Source: Endozoicomonas sp031844845 (GTDB lineage Bacteria; Pseudomonadota; Gammaproteobacteria; Pseudomonadales; Endozoicomonadaceae). Taken from it: a stretch of DNA of 24,104 nucleotides. The notes below the pieces were generated by a model, which saw only the letters and a list, made by a program, of their open reading frames with translations, had not been told where the DNA came from and ran no database searches. Positions 7,562 to 14,785 of the stretch are shown here, piece by piece. Location of the stretch: the NCBI RefSeq assembly GCF_031844845.1, contig NZ_JAVRMB020000087.1, positions 1-24,104 of the forward strand, given 5' to 3'. Both the position numbers and the translations under genes were made by a program. The first letter of the stretch is position 1. The number at the start of each line of letters is the position of its first letter.

Positions 7562-8733
7562 TGCATCGTATTTCATCTTCTCCCAGAAAAGACTGGAAAA
7601 AGCAGGCTGAGTCTCTTGGGTTCCGGTTTCATACCATCGGTGGCGAAGCCTATTGGGATGAGTCTGCTTATTATCAGTTCACTATGAAGCAGATTGAAAA
7701 AGACATAGAAGAGCCAACCGCAGAGATTCACCAAATGTGCCTGCACCTGGTGGATAAAGCGATTAACTCAGAGCAGATGATGGAGCAACTGCGAATTCCT
7801 GAGTATGTTTGGGATTATGTTCGAGAGTCATGGTTGAGAAGAGATTCCCATCTTTATGGACGAATGGATTTTTCCTATGATGGCCAGTCTGCTGCAAAAT
7901 TTTATGAATATAATGCCGACACGCCCACCTCTCTCTATGAATCTGCATTTTTCCAGTGGCTCTGGCTGGAACAGATGATTGATGAAAAAAGGCTACCCAC
8001 CGATACCGATCAGTTCAATATTATTCAGGAGATGTTGATTGAAGCACTGGTGCTATTGAGGAAGCAGAAAATGGGGAGTGAGCCTCTCTATTTTTCGTCC
8101 AGCAAGGACTCTGAAGAGGACTATGGCACGGTTGAATATTTTCGGGATTGTGCCGTTCAGGCTGGGTTAAACACCCGGTTTATCTATACAGAGGATATCG
8201 GTTTAAGTCCCGATGGGCATTTTACCGATCTGGATGATATGACGATTTCCGGGATGTTCAAGCTCTATCCCTGGGAGTTCATGTTTGAGGAAGCGTTTGG
8301 CAATTACCTTCCTGGAAATGAAACGCTGTTTATCGAACCTCCCTGGAAGGCCATTCTTTCAAATAAGGGGATTCTTCCATTACTCTGGCGGGAGTTTAAG
8401 GGGCATCCCAATCTGTTGCCCAGCTACTTCGAAGATGAAAAGCCGGGAGATGATTTAGGCAATCGCTACGTTAAAAAGCCTGTTTTTTCCAGAGAAGGTG
8501 CAAATATTTCGGTAATGGAAAATGGGAGAACTCTGGTTTCTGTTGATGGGCCTTATGTAGACAGTGGTTATATTTTACAGAAGTACGACCCACTGCCAGA
8601 ATTTGCTGGCAACTATGCATTGGTTGGCAGTTGGGTTGTAGCTGATCGCCCGGCAGGGATAGGTATTCGAGAAGATAACTCGATTATCACCAAAGACAGT
8701 TCCAGGTTTATCCCGCACATTATTAGAGACTAA
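7561..8733 (+). CDS. yjfC: Glutathionylspermidine synthase-like ATP-grasp protein (YjfC)
   Basis: 390 residues, matching E. coli YjfC (387). It corresponds to the C-terminal ATP-grasp synthetase half of glutathionylspermidine synthase/amidase without the amidase half. Family blocks seen: RMDFSYDG (101-108), EYNADTPTSL (116-125), EPPWKAILSNKGILPLLW (259-276), HPNLLPSYF (282-290) and KKPVFSREGANISV (305-318), the last two lining the nucleotide site in relatives. The family joins a carboxylate to an amine with ATP; whether YjfC acts on glutathione and polyamine, or on a peptide or membrane partner, is not settled. Start ATG at 7561 overlaps the yjfM stop and has a G-rich SD (7551-7557). Last gene of the module, followed by a terminator. 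Confidence 0.88.
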   Translation: MHRISSSPRKDWKKQAESLGFRFHTIGGEAYWDESAYYQFTMKQIEKDIEEPTAEIHQMCLHLVDKAINSEQMMEQLRIPEYVWDYVRESWLRRDSHLYGRMDFSYDGQSAAKFYEYNADTPTSLYESAFFQWLWLEQMIDEKRLPTDTDQFNIIQEMLIEALVLLRKQKMGSEPLYFSSSKDSEEDYGTVEYFRDCAVQAGLNTRFIYTEDIGLSPDGHFTDLDDMTISGMFKLYPWEFMFEEAFGNYLPGNETLFIEPPWKAILSNKGILPLLWREFKGHPNLLPSYFEDEKPGDDLGNRYVKKPVFSREGANISVMENGRTLVSVDGPYVDSGYILQKYDPLPEFAGNYALVGSWVVADRPAGIGIREDNSIITKDSSRFIPHIIRD

Positions 8734-8737
8734 ACGA

Positions 8738-8772
8738 CCTCGTCCCCACGCAGAGCGTGGGAAAGAGGTTTT
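8738..8772. terminator. Terminator between yjfC and the convergent outer-membrane protein gene
   Basis: CCCACGC (8745-8751) pairs with GCGTGGG (8755-8761) across an AGA loop, extended by CCTC/GAGG (8738-8741 with 8765-8768), then TTTT. On the minus strand the A-run is weak, but the convergent gene ends at 8809, so the hairpin may serve both. A second small stem (TCGAA/TTCGA, about 8772-8787) follows. Confidence 0.7.
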
Positions 8773-8808
8773 CGAAGGTTTTTTCGAGGGCTTAGATTAA
8801 ATGGTGAT

Positions 8809-9408
8809 TTAGAAATGAATGGATGCAGCTACATAAACCTGACGAGAGTCGTTTACTTTTAGCTTGCCACTATTGTCTTTAGCGTCAATATCCGTACTGT
8901 TGCCCAGGTATTTTAAACCGGCTTCCAGATCAATATTTTCAATCTGGTAGATAACCCCGCCCTGGACGCCGTATGCAAAACCCCACTTGTTATCGTAATT
9001 GTCAGCCTTGTTCTCGGTTGCGCCAAGGGTCAGGCCAACAAATGGTTGAATCTCCCATTCCGGCATAAAGAGATAATCAGCGGAGACCAACAGGTTAAGT
9101 TGTTTAATCCCTTTTGCTTCGCCAGAAACTTTTTTTACATCATCCGGCTGAGCCTGGCTGACTGTAAAATAAGCTCTTGCTTCATCGTTCCAAAAACTGC
9201 CAACACGCAGACCATAAAAGGACGTTTTATCGTCTTTATCTTCAAAGCCGGTTCCACCCTCTTTTTTTACTTTAGTATGGGCAAAGCCACCTTCCAGACC
9301 TACAAAAATATCATCATTTGTCCAGTCATCTTCCCACCCCTGTGCCGCTGAAACAGTAGAAAAGGCAGTAATGGCAAGTGCTGTAAATAGCGAAGTTATC
9401 TTTTTCAT
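8809..9408 (-). CDS. Outer-membrane beta-barrel protein
   Basis: 199 residues from the ATG at 9408, which has GGAG five bases upstream; an in-frame ATG at 9435 would add nine residues before the signal peptide and is rejected. The N terminus is a Sec signal (MKK, hydrophobic core, cleavage after VSAA near residue 22), then an acidic, aromatic-rich start QGWEDDW. The rest shows alternating polar/hydrophobic strands suited to a small barrel (about eight strands), e.g. 'FVGLEGGFAHTKVKKEGG', 'WGFAYGVQGGVIYQI', and it ends in Phe (VYVAASIHF), the usual signature recognised by the Bam machinery. This resembles the OmpA/OmpW-like porin-fold families. Ligand or role is unknown. It is monocistronic and convergent with yjfC. 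Confidence 0.8.
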   Translation of the reverse strand: MKKITSLFTALAITAFSTVSAAQGWEDDWTNDDIFVGLEGGFAHTKVKKEGGTGFEDKDDKTSFYGLRVGSFWNDEARAYFTVSQAQPDDVKKVSGEAKGIKQLNLLVSADYLFMPEWEIQPFVGLTLGATENKADNYDNKWGFAYGVQGGVIYQIENIDLEAGLKYLGNSTDIDAKDNSGKLKVNDSRQVYVAASIHF

Positions 9409-9435
9409 GGGGACTCCAACGTATTCCATATCCAA

Positions 9436-9946
9436 GTGCGTACAAAGAACGGTCGATTGCTTTTTCTATGTTCTGTAGATCAAGCTCAAAAAAAGGAAAC
9501 ATTGCTAAAAATAGACCAGTTTCTGAGCAAATGAGATAGAAAAGCCGGTTGGCTAGAACTCAGAAGAGCTATTGAGAATAGCGTTTTATTATCAACCAGA
9601 ATATTTATATAGATCACGTATCGATGTTTCGCCATTTTCATTTAATGCACCAAGGTTCAATGTCATCCGCAGATGGTTACTGATTGAGCGGCAATACGCT
9701 TGGATTTGCTCCAGAAAAAATTAAAATTAATTGCTGATTTTGGAAGTGCTTCTTTGAATAAGATTTTGAGTGATGATTTGAATGTGAGGGATTATTAACA
9801 GCATCGTATAGTAATAATATTTATTACACTGGCGGATTAATATTTTTCTAATGGTTGTTTTTGGAATTAATGGATTTAAAAAATCAGATCTGTTTATTTT
9901 TGTTTGGTATTCTTTGTGTCTGTTGTTTTTTTGTTACGCAGGCAAT
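9436..9946. other. AT-rich intergenic region upstream of the outer-membrane protein gene
   Basis: About 510 bases with no convincing gene. It should include the promoter of the barrel-protein gene at its left end. A 37-codon open frame on the plus strand ending at TAA 9796-9798 has protein-like composition near its end but no start codon with a ribosome site; it may be a decayed coding remnant. Nothing else was recognised. Confidence 0.5.
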
Positions 9947-9971
9947 AAAAAAAAACCGCTCAAATAAGCGG
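9947..9971 (-). terminator. Rho-independent terminator of the 79-codon gene
   Basis: Read on the minus strand: CCGCT, a 6-nt loop and AGCGG (9971-9956), followed by nine T residues (A-run 9947-9955 on the plus strand). It lies 35 bases beyond the stop of the small gene at 10006-10245, which supports that gene being transcribed. Confidence 0.7.
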
Positions 9972-10005
9972 CTAATTTAAATAACACGATTAATCAGGGA
10001 TAAAG

Positions 10006-10245
10006 TTATTTGATATGCTTATCAGCTTCTTTGAAGAAAAGTGTCATATCATCCCACGGTGAGGCCTTCTTCAAAGCACGTCTGCTGTTGAGAATAGCTT
10101 CAAACTGGGGGGTGTGTTTTTTTAACTCAACCCAACTGGTAATGCCATTACTTTTCATGATGTAACTCGAATAAATCTGAATAAATTCAGTGAGGGGAAT
10201 CATTGAAAGCTCAGTATATAGCGCTAATATTTTTAGAAAAATCAA
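10006..10245 (-). CDS. Small hypothetical protein
   Basis: 79 residues from the first ATG at 10245, or 65 from a second ATG at 10203 that has a weak GAG upstream. Not recognised. The protein is soluble, with an N-terminal hydrophobic/aromatic part ('TEFIQIYSSYIMKS') and a C-terminal part rich in Lys and Asp ('RRALKKASPWDDMTLFF'). Support for it being real comes from its natural amino-acid composition and the terminator directly downstream, not from homology. It is divergent from the LysR gene with about 180 bases between. Confidence 0.5.
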   Translation of the reverse strand: MIFLKILALYTELSMIPLTEFIQIYSSYIMKSNGITSWVELKKHTPQFEAILNSRRALKKASPWDDMTLFFKEADKHIK

Positions 10246-10424
10246 TAATACTTTGATTACCTATCAAGTATGCTTATGCCCTGATATTTTAAGTTAGATG
10301 ATATTCTTGTCCTGTCTTCAAGCGTTGGTTTCAGGAGGTAGTGGGTATCACGTAAACGTTGGCCATTGATTGTGGTATTTGTACTTGATTGGTGGCTCTT
10401 TTGATGGAATAGGTTGTACATCAA

Positions 10425-11324
10425 ATGCATATTACGCTTCGTCAGTTGGAAATATTTCGAGCGGTTGCTCAATATGGGCGAGTTACCGGGGCGGCTGAAA
10501 GCCTGCATATTTCCCAGCCAGCGGCCAGTATGGCATTATCTGAACTGGAGAAACATCTGGGGTCTCTTTTTGATCGAAATCAGGGCGCTGGACTCAAAAT
10601 GAATGATTCTGGTCGTGCGCTTCTGTCCAAGGCCTGTGAGCTGATTGATCGAGCGAAAGAGCTGGAAACGCAATTTTCTGTCAATGGTTCTGGTTCTTAT
10701 GAGTGCGGCTCTCTGATCCTCAATGCCAGTTCGACGATCGGTAATAACCTGTTGCCAAAGATGCTCTCCCAGTTTCAGAAAAGTAATCCGGGTATAAGAA
10801 TTGATCTTGAGATTGATAATACCCGAATTATTGAACAACGCCTGCTGGACTTCAAAATAGACCTTGCGGTGGTCGAGGGCGTCTGCCTGCATCCGGACAT
10901 TGAGGTGTCCACATGGCTTGAAGATGAGCTGGTGGTTATCTGTAGCCCGGATCATCCATTGGCCAATAAAGGAAATATTCCACTTCCTTCTCTGTCAGAT
11001 GAGTTATGGGTTTTAAGGGAGCCGGGTTCGGGTACGCGAGAGTTGTTTGATGAAATGATCGCTCCCCAGCTGGAGTCTCCCAAGGTTGCCATGACGTTGA
11101 ATCGCTCCGAGGCAGTTAAGCAAGCGGTTGTTGACGGTGTCGGTATCGCCTGTATTTCCAGCCTTGCGGCGAAATCAACTCTGGATACCGGGCATATAGC
11201 AACTATTGGGGTTACGGGGCTTAATCTGAAGCGTCACTTTTATCTGTTAACCCATAAGAGAAAATACAGAAGTACAGTTTTTAATCAATTGTGCCATTTT
11301 ATTACTGACTGGCAGCCCTTTTAA
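10425..11324 (+). CDS. LysR-family transcriptional regulator, YeiE-like
   Basis: 299 residues. Residues 1-60 form the LysR winged helix-turn-helix ('LRQLEIFRAVAQYGRVTGAA', 'ISQPAASMALSELEKHLG'), and about 92-296 form the periplasmic-binding-like effector domain with 'ASSTIGNNLLPKML', 'DFKIDLAVVEG', 'WLEDELVVICSPDHPLA', 'REPGSGTREL' and 'GVGIACIS'. These blocks follow E. coli YeiE most closely among LysR proteins I recall; YeiE binds sulfite, but ligand identity here is inference. Regulators of this type often control a divergent neighbour, and the divergent gene here is the small orphan at 10006-10245. ATG at 10425 was chosen because MHITLRQLE is the family N terminus; no strong SD. It is read in the same direction as the atp operon but separated from it by 300 bases with a likely promoter. 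Confidence 0.88.
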   Translation: MHITLRQLEIFRAVAQYGRVTGAAESLHISQPAASMALSELEKHLGSLFDRNQGAGLKMNDSGRALLSKACELIDRAKELETQFSVNGSGSYECGSLILNASSTIGNNLLPKMLSQFQKSNPGIRIDLEIDNTRIIEQRLLDFKIDLAVVEGVCLHPDIEVSTWLEDELVVICSPDHPLANKGNIPLPSLSDELWVLREPGSGTRELFDEMIAPQLESPKVAMTLNRSEAVKQAVVDGVGIACISSLAAKSTLDTGHIATIGVTGLNLKRHFYLLTHKRKYRSTVFNQLCHFITDWQPF

Positions 11325-11694
11325 AAAAGGAAAAGGCAAAAAGGTTGATTTTTATACAATGGTCATTTGATTATTTAACCGACTTGATGGGTCATCAGAA
11401 CTTTGGACACTTTCTCCCACTCCTTATACAATAAGTGCTGACTGGCTGCTCTATCAAGTATGGTGTTTTATGACTTTGGGAAATATCAGTAGACCAGTAT
11501 GGTTTCTGTTGAATATAGGTACAATTACCAATTATACTGCACCCCGCTGGATTGTCAGGAATCATAAACAAACAACAGATGCTGACAGATTTTCACAAAA
11601 AGTTACCCAGCGTGCATAAATTAATCTTTTGCTAACGAAAAAACGAGCTGTAGATAACGTAAGTATGTTAAAAGCAAAAGTCTGGAAGCAGCAA
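11325..11694. other. Upstream region of the atp operon
   Basis: About 370 AT-rich bases between the LysR gene and the chosen atpI start. An A-rich stretch near 11318-11345 can form only weak stems and is not a clear terminator. The region holds the predicted promoter at 11509-11538 and two alternative in-frame atpI starts. No other gene was found. Confidence 0.55.
11509..11538 (+). promoter_or_regulatory. Predicted sigma-70 promoter of the atp operon
   Basis: TTGAAT (11509-11514) and TATACT (11533-11538) are 18 bases apart. It lies about 155 bases before the favoured atpI start. Sequence-only prediction. Confidence 0.4.
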
Positions 11695-12144
11695 ATGGCA
11701 ATGCAAAGTGATGACTGGTCTGGGTTTGCCAACCGCAAATCCGGTCGTGCTGATTATCGTCGATATCTGTGGCTTCAACAGCCACCGGTGCATCGTGTTG
11801 TTGTTGCCCAGTTGGCTGTCTCTGCAGTGCTGGCTCTGGTACTGCTCCCCCAGGGAATCACTTTTGCACTGTCCGCATTGCTGGGAGGGCTTTGTTGCTC
11901 GCTGCCCAATGCGTACTTTGTCTGGAGGGCATTCCGTTATCGTGGAGCGCGCTCCGCGAAACTAATTGTCAGCTCATTCTATCGTGGAGAAGCGGGCAAA
12001 CTGGTATTGACTACCGCCGGCTTTATTCTGGTTTTTACCCTGGTTAAACCGCTGGAGCCATTGGCTTTGTTTGGATCTTTTATCGCGGTTCAGGCGGTGA
12101 GTTGGTTTGCGCCCTTGCTGGTGGCTCATCGGAAGCCAGGGTAG
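11695..12144 (+). CDS. atpI: ATP synthase protein I (AtpI)
   Basis: 149 residues from the ATG at 11695, chosen because GGAAG (11684-11688) lies six bases upstream; in-frame alternatives are ATG 11665 and TTG 11629. After a polar N terminus come four hydrophobic segments, with 'ALLGGLCCSLPNAYFVWRAF', 'FYRGEAGKLVLTTAGFILVF' and 'VQAVSWFAPLLV' matching the AtpI family as in Pseudomonas. AtpI is a small inner-membrane protein thought to help c-ring assembly or stability; it is not part of the finished enzyme and is less conserved than its neighbours. A likely attenuator and a 25-codon ORF separate it from atpB. Confidence 0.88.
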   Translation: MAMQSDDWSGFANRKSGRADYRRYLWLQQPPVHRVVVAQLAVSAVLALVLLPQGITFALSALLGGLCCSLPNAYFVWRAFRYRGARSAKLIVSSFYRGEAGKLVLTTAGFILVFTLVKPLEPLALFGSFIAVQAVSWFAPLLVAHRKPG

Positions 12145-12156
12145 AGAATTTTGTAT

Positions 12157-12183
12157 AAAAACGGGTCGCTCGCGACGTTTTTT
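12157..12183 (+). terminator. Possible attenuator between atpI and atpB
   Basis: AAAAACG (12157-12163) pairs with CGTTTTT (12176-12182), with an inner TCG/CGA stem and a GG bulge, and the 3' arm is part of a six-T run. It has terminator form but a short GC core, so partial termination is more likely than a full stop. It would lower the flow of transcription from atpI into the structural genes unless a second promoter lies after it. Confidence 0.4.
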
Positions 12184-12215
12184 GCTGAAAAGTGTTTAAG
12201 TGGAAAGGCTGTTTA

Positions 12216-12293
12216 ATGTTCGATTTTAGAACGAAAATTGAGCACTTAAGTAGCTTTGATATTGAAAATGTAATGAATGGTTTACAGGATTAG
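12216..12293 (+). CDS. 25-codon ORF directly before atpB
   Basis: ATG at 12216 is preceded by GGAAAGG (12202-12208) with a 7-base gap, an excellent ribosome-binding site and better than many of the atp genes have. The frame runs 25 codons (MFDFRTKIEH... ending NGLQD) and stops with TAG at 12291-12293, two bases before the atpB ATG. Such placement suits a leader peptide that couples translation into atpB. It has no recognised homologue; conservation would have to be shown. Confidence 0.35.
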   Translation: MFDFRTKIEHLSSFDIENVMNGLQD

Positions 12294-12295
12294 CC

Positions 12296-13177
12296 ATGGC
12301 AAATACTGCTACTGAATACATACAGCACCACCTGCAGAATTTGACCTATGGTCAACTACCCGCAGGTTTCGAGCGAATTGATGCCTATGGTAAGCCCCTG
12401 GGCATGCTCACTGAACCCACGTGGACCTTCGCTGTTACACCGGTCGAAGCCAAGGAGATGGGGTTTTGGGCCATTCATGTAGACAGCATGCTCTGGTCTG
12501 TATTTCTCGGGTTTGTATTTGTTCTTTTGTTCCGTTTTGTCGCGAAGAATGCCACTTCCGGCGTTCCGGGCAAGCTGCAAAACCTGATTGAAATCATCGT
12601 AGAGTTTGTGGACAACACGGTTCGTGAGTCTTTCCATGGTAAAAATCCGATGATAGCCCCTCTGGCACTGACGATTTTTGTCTGGATATTCTTCATGAAC
12701 CTGATGGACCTGATTCCGGTGGACTGGATTCCCGGCCTGGCAACACTGGCTGGTATTCCGTACATGAAGGTGGTGCCATCCACTGATCCGAACATCACCC
12801 TGTCGATGTCCATTACTGTATTCCTGCTGATGATTTTCTTCTGGATTAAGGTCAAAGGTGTGTCTGGGATGTTCTCAGACCTGGCTATGCACCCATTCTC
12901 CAGTAAAAATCCAGTGGCCAAGGTTATACTGATGCCCATAAACCTGCTGCTGGAAACAGTATCCCTGTTGGCCAAGCCCGTTTCCCTGGGACTTCGACTG
13001 TTCGGCAATATGTATGCCGGTGAACTGATATTTATCCTGATTGCCATGATTGGCTGGGGACAGTTGCCACTGCACTTTGCCTGGGCTGTACTCCATATCC
13101 TGGTTATTACCCTTCAGGCATACATCTTCATGGTACTGACGATCGTTTATCTGAGCAGTGTCCATGAAGAACACTGA
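12296..13177 (+). CDS. atpB: ATP synthase F0 subunit a
   Basis: 293 residues, somewhat longer than E. coli subunit a (271) because of a longer N terminus. Subunit a is the inner-membrane stator half-channel that carries protons to and from the c-ring. The essential arginine is present in 'SLGLRLFGNMYAGELI' (Arg234, equivalent to E. coli Arg210), and the last helix 'AWAVLHILVITLQAYIFMVL' contains the conserved Gln. Also seen: 'IFFMNLMDLIPVDWIP'. ATG at 12296 has AGGA about 8 bases upstream and is closely preceded by the stop of a 25-codon ORF. It is followed by a 138-base A/T-rich gap before atpE, as in E. coli, where such a stretch boosts atpE translation. Confidence 0.97.
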   Translation: MANTATEYIQHHLQNLTYGQLPAGFERIDAYGKPLGMLTEPTWTFAVTPVEAKEMGFWAIHVDSMLWSVFLGFVFVLLFRFVAKNATSGVPGKLQNLIEIIVEFVDNTVRESFHGKNPMIAPLALTIFVWIFFMNLMDLIPVDWIPGLATLAGIPYMKVVPSTDPNITLSMSITVFLLMIFFWIKVKGVSGMFSDLAMHPFSSKNPVAKVILMPINLLLETVSLLAKPVSLGLRLFGNMYAGELIFILIAMIGWGQLPLHFAWAVLHILVITLQAYIFMVLTIVYLSSVHEEH

Positions 13178-13315
13178 GTGAATGAAAGGTAATGGGGCAA
13201 CCGACTCTGCTTTTTAAACAGATAAGCTGCCTGATTGTACGGTTACACTCTAAATAACTTAACGTTAACGAACCACAAATCTCACAACACACGACCTGTA
13301 AAGTCGGGAGGATAT

Positions 13316-13567
13316 ATGGAACTGGTAGTTGGTCTGACAGTCATCAGTGTCGCGATCATGCTGGGTGTAGCTGCACTGGCGACGGGTATTGGCTTTGCGC
13401 TGCTGGGCGGCAAGTTTCTGGAAGGGGTTGCCCGTCAGCCGGAAACGGCACCTATGCTGCAAACCAAAATGTTTATCGTTGCGGGTCTGCTTGATGCGAT
13501 TCCAATGATTGCCGTTGGTATTGCTTTGTTCTTCACCTTTGCTAACCCTTTCGTTGGCCTGCTCTAA
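13316..13567 (+). CDS. atpE: ATP synthase F0 subunit c
   Basis: 83 residues; start ATG 13316 directly follows GGGAGGA (13306-13312). The longer in-frame extension upstream is noncoding. Two membrane helices form a hairpin joined by the polar loop 'EGVARQPE' (E. coli RQPD), which contacts gamma and epsilon. The proton-binding carboxylate is Asp60 in 'GLLDAIPMIAVG'; the Na+-ligand pattern of sodium-type rings is absent, so proton coupling is expected. Many copies form the rotor ring, so this gene must be expressed several-fold above its neighbours; the strong SD and the stable hairpin after the gene (13630-13655) fit this. Sequence is close to the Pseudomonas form. Confidence 0.97.
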   Translation: MELVVGLTVISVAIMLGVAALATGIGFALLGGKFLEGVARQPETAPMLQTKMFIVAGLLDAIPMIAVGIALFFTFANPFVGLL

Positions 13568-13629
13568 GCAAAGACGTTAATGCCTGACAAGTGCCAGGTA
13601 GGTGCCGAGTGCTTTGATGAGAAGCGAAA

Positions 13630-13655
13630 ACTGCGGGCTTACATTAGCCCGCAGT
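13630..13655 (+). other. Stable hairpin between atpE and atpF
   Basis: Perfect 10-bp stem ACTGCGGGCT (13630-13639) with AGCCCGCAGT (13646-13655), loop TACATT. There is no T-tract afterwards, so it is not a terminator; it is better read as an mRNA processing or 3'-protecting structure that could raise the amount of subunit c relative to its neighbours. A 26-codon frame (13580-13660) crosses it, with a weak ribosome site. Confidence 0.6.
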
Positions 13656-13719
13656 CGTAAAGGCATTGAAGGCCAGGCTCTGAAAAGAGCCAGCGACATT
13701 AACTGAAAGAGGTGTTGGC

Positions 13720-14190
13720 GTGAATCTAAATGCAACTCTAATCGGCCAATCCGTCGCGTTTATGTTCTTTGTGTGGTTCTGCATGAAATATGTATGGCCA
13801 CCACTGACCAAAGCGCTGGGTGACCGACAGCAAAGAATAGCCGATGGTCTGGCTGCTGCTGACAAAGCAGAAAACGACCTGGCTCAGGCTAATAATAAAG
13901 TCGCTGAATTGCTGAAAGAAGCCAGGGCAGAAGCTCAGGGCATCATTGAGCTGGCTAACAAGCGTGGCAGCCAGATTGTTGATGACGCCAAAGAACAGGC
14001 CCGTGCTGAAGGTGATCGCCTGAAGGTCGCGGCGCTTGCAGAAATTGAGCAGGAAGTTAATCGGGCTCGTGAAACACTGCGTTCTCAGGTTGCCAGTCTG
14101 GCGGTTGCTGGTGCAGAGCGTATTCTGGGTGAACACCTGGATGAAGCGGCGAACAGCAAGCTGGTTGATGATCTGGCGGCTGAACTTTAA
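13720..14190 (+). CDS. atpF: ATP synthase F0 subunit b
   Basis: 156 residues, the same as E. coli subunit b. It starts with GTG at 13720 because the N terminus MNLNATLIGQ matches E. coli MNLNATILGQ; AGAGG lies upstream. One N-terminal membrane helix ('SVAFMFFVWFCMKYVWPPL') is followed by a long charged coiled coil (about residues 35-140) rich in Ala, Glu, Lys and Gln. A dimer of b forms the peripheral stalk that holds F1 alpha/beta still against rotor torque, binding delta at the C terminus. The next gene begins 14 bases downstream. Confidence 0.97.
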   Translation: MNLNATLIGQSVAFMFFVWFCMKYVWPPLTKALGDRQQRIADGLAAADKAENDLAQANNKVAELLKEARAEAQGIIELANKRGSQIVDDAKEQARAEGDRLKVAALAEIEQEVNRARETLRSQVASLAVAGAERILGEHLDEAANSKLVDDLAAEL

Positions 14191-14204
14191 GAGGGCGCAA
14201 GACC

Positions 14205-14738
14205 ATGGAATTAACCACATGTGCCCGCCCTTACGCCAAAGCGGCATTTGAATATGCCCGTGATTCATCACGTTTGAGCGAATGGTCTGACATGCTGTCT
14301 CTCTGTGCCAGTGTGACAGCGTACCAGAAAGTGGTCGACATGCTGGGCAACCCACAGTTGAGTGGGGCACAGCAGGCGGATGCTATTATTGGGCTTTGTC
14401 AGGGTGACCTGGACAAGCCGGTTGAGAATTATCTTCGGGTGTTGTCAGAACATCGTCGTCTGAAACTGTTGCCTGAAATTGTTGTTCTATATGCCCAGCT
14501 GAAAGCGGAACAAGAGCGTTCCCAGCAGGTGCAGGTGACTTCAGCGTATCCATTAAGTCAGGAACAGCAGGACAGGCTGGCAGAAAAAATGGCGGTTCGT
14601 TTGGAACGTTCTGTTCATCTGGTAACAGAAATCGACAGTAGCATTTTAGGTGGCGTTATCGTCAAAGCGGGGGATCTGGTCATTGATGGCAGTCTCCGCG
14701 CCCGGCTGAGCAAGCTGGCTGATGCGATGATTTCCTGA
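14205..14738 (+). CDS. atpH: ATP synthase F1 subunit delta
   Basis: 177 residues, as in E. coli. The N-terminal helical domain ('TCARPYAKAAFEYARDSSRL') binds the top of the alpha subunits, and the C-terminal part ('LVTEIDSSILGGVIVKAGDL', 'DGSLRARLSKLADAM') is the OSCP/delta signature that joins the b stalk. It acts as the link of the peripheral stalk on F1 in the cytoplasm. GAGGG precedes the ATG; 14 bases after atpF and 47 before atpA. Confidence 0.97.
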   Translation: MELTTCARPYAKAAFEYARDSSRLSEWSDMLSLCASVTAYQKVVDMLGNPQLSGAQQADAIIGLCQGDLDKPVENYLRVLSEHRRLKLLPEIVVLYAQLKAEQERSQQVQVTSAYPLSQEQQDRLAEKMAVRLERSVHLVTEIDSSILGGVIVKAGDLVIDGSLRARLSKLADAMIS

Positions 14739-14785
14739 CTATGTTTACGGTGTTCTTTTTTCGATCAAGAGCGGGCAGATAAGCG

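Noticed and set aside
9687..9798. 37-codon plus-strand frame with protein-like ending
   Set aside because: No ATG, no ribosome site, stop just upstream; at most a decayed remnant, so described only in the intergenic entry.
10257..10508. 83-codon minus-strand frame between the orphan gene and LysR
   Set aside because: Overlaps the LysR start and HTH coding region in another frame and has no domain or ribosome site.
13316..13567. Sodium-type c subunit
   Set aside because: The ion-binding carboxylate is Asp60 in LLDAIPM, and the Na+-ligand pattern is missing; proton type.
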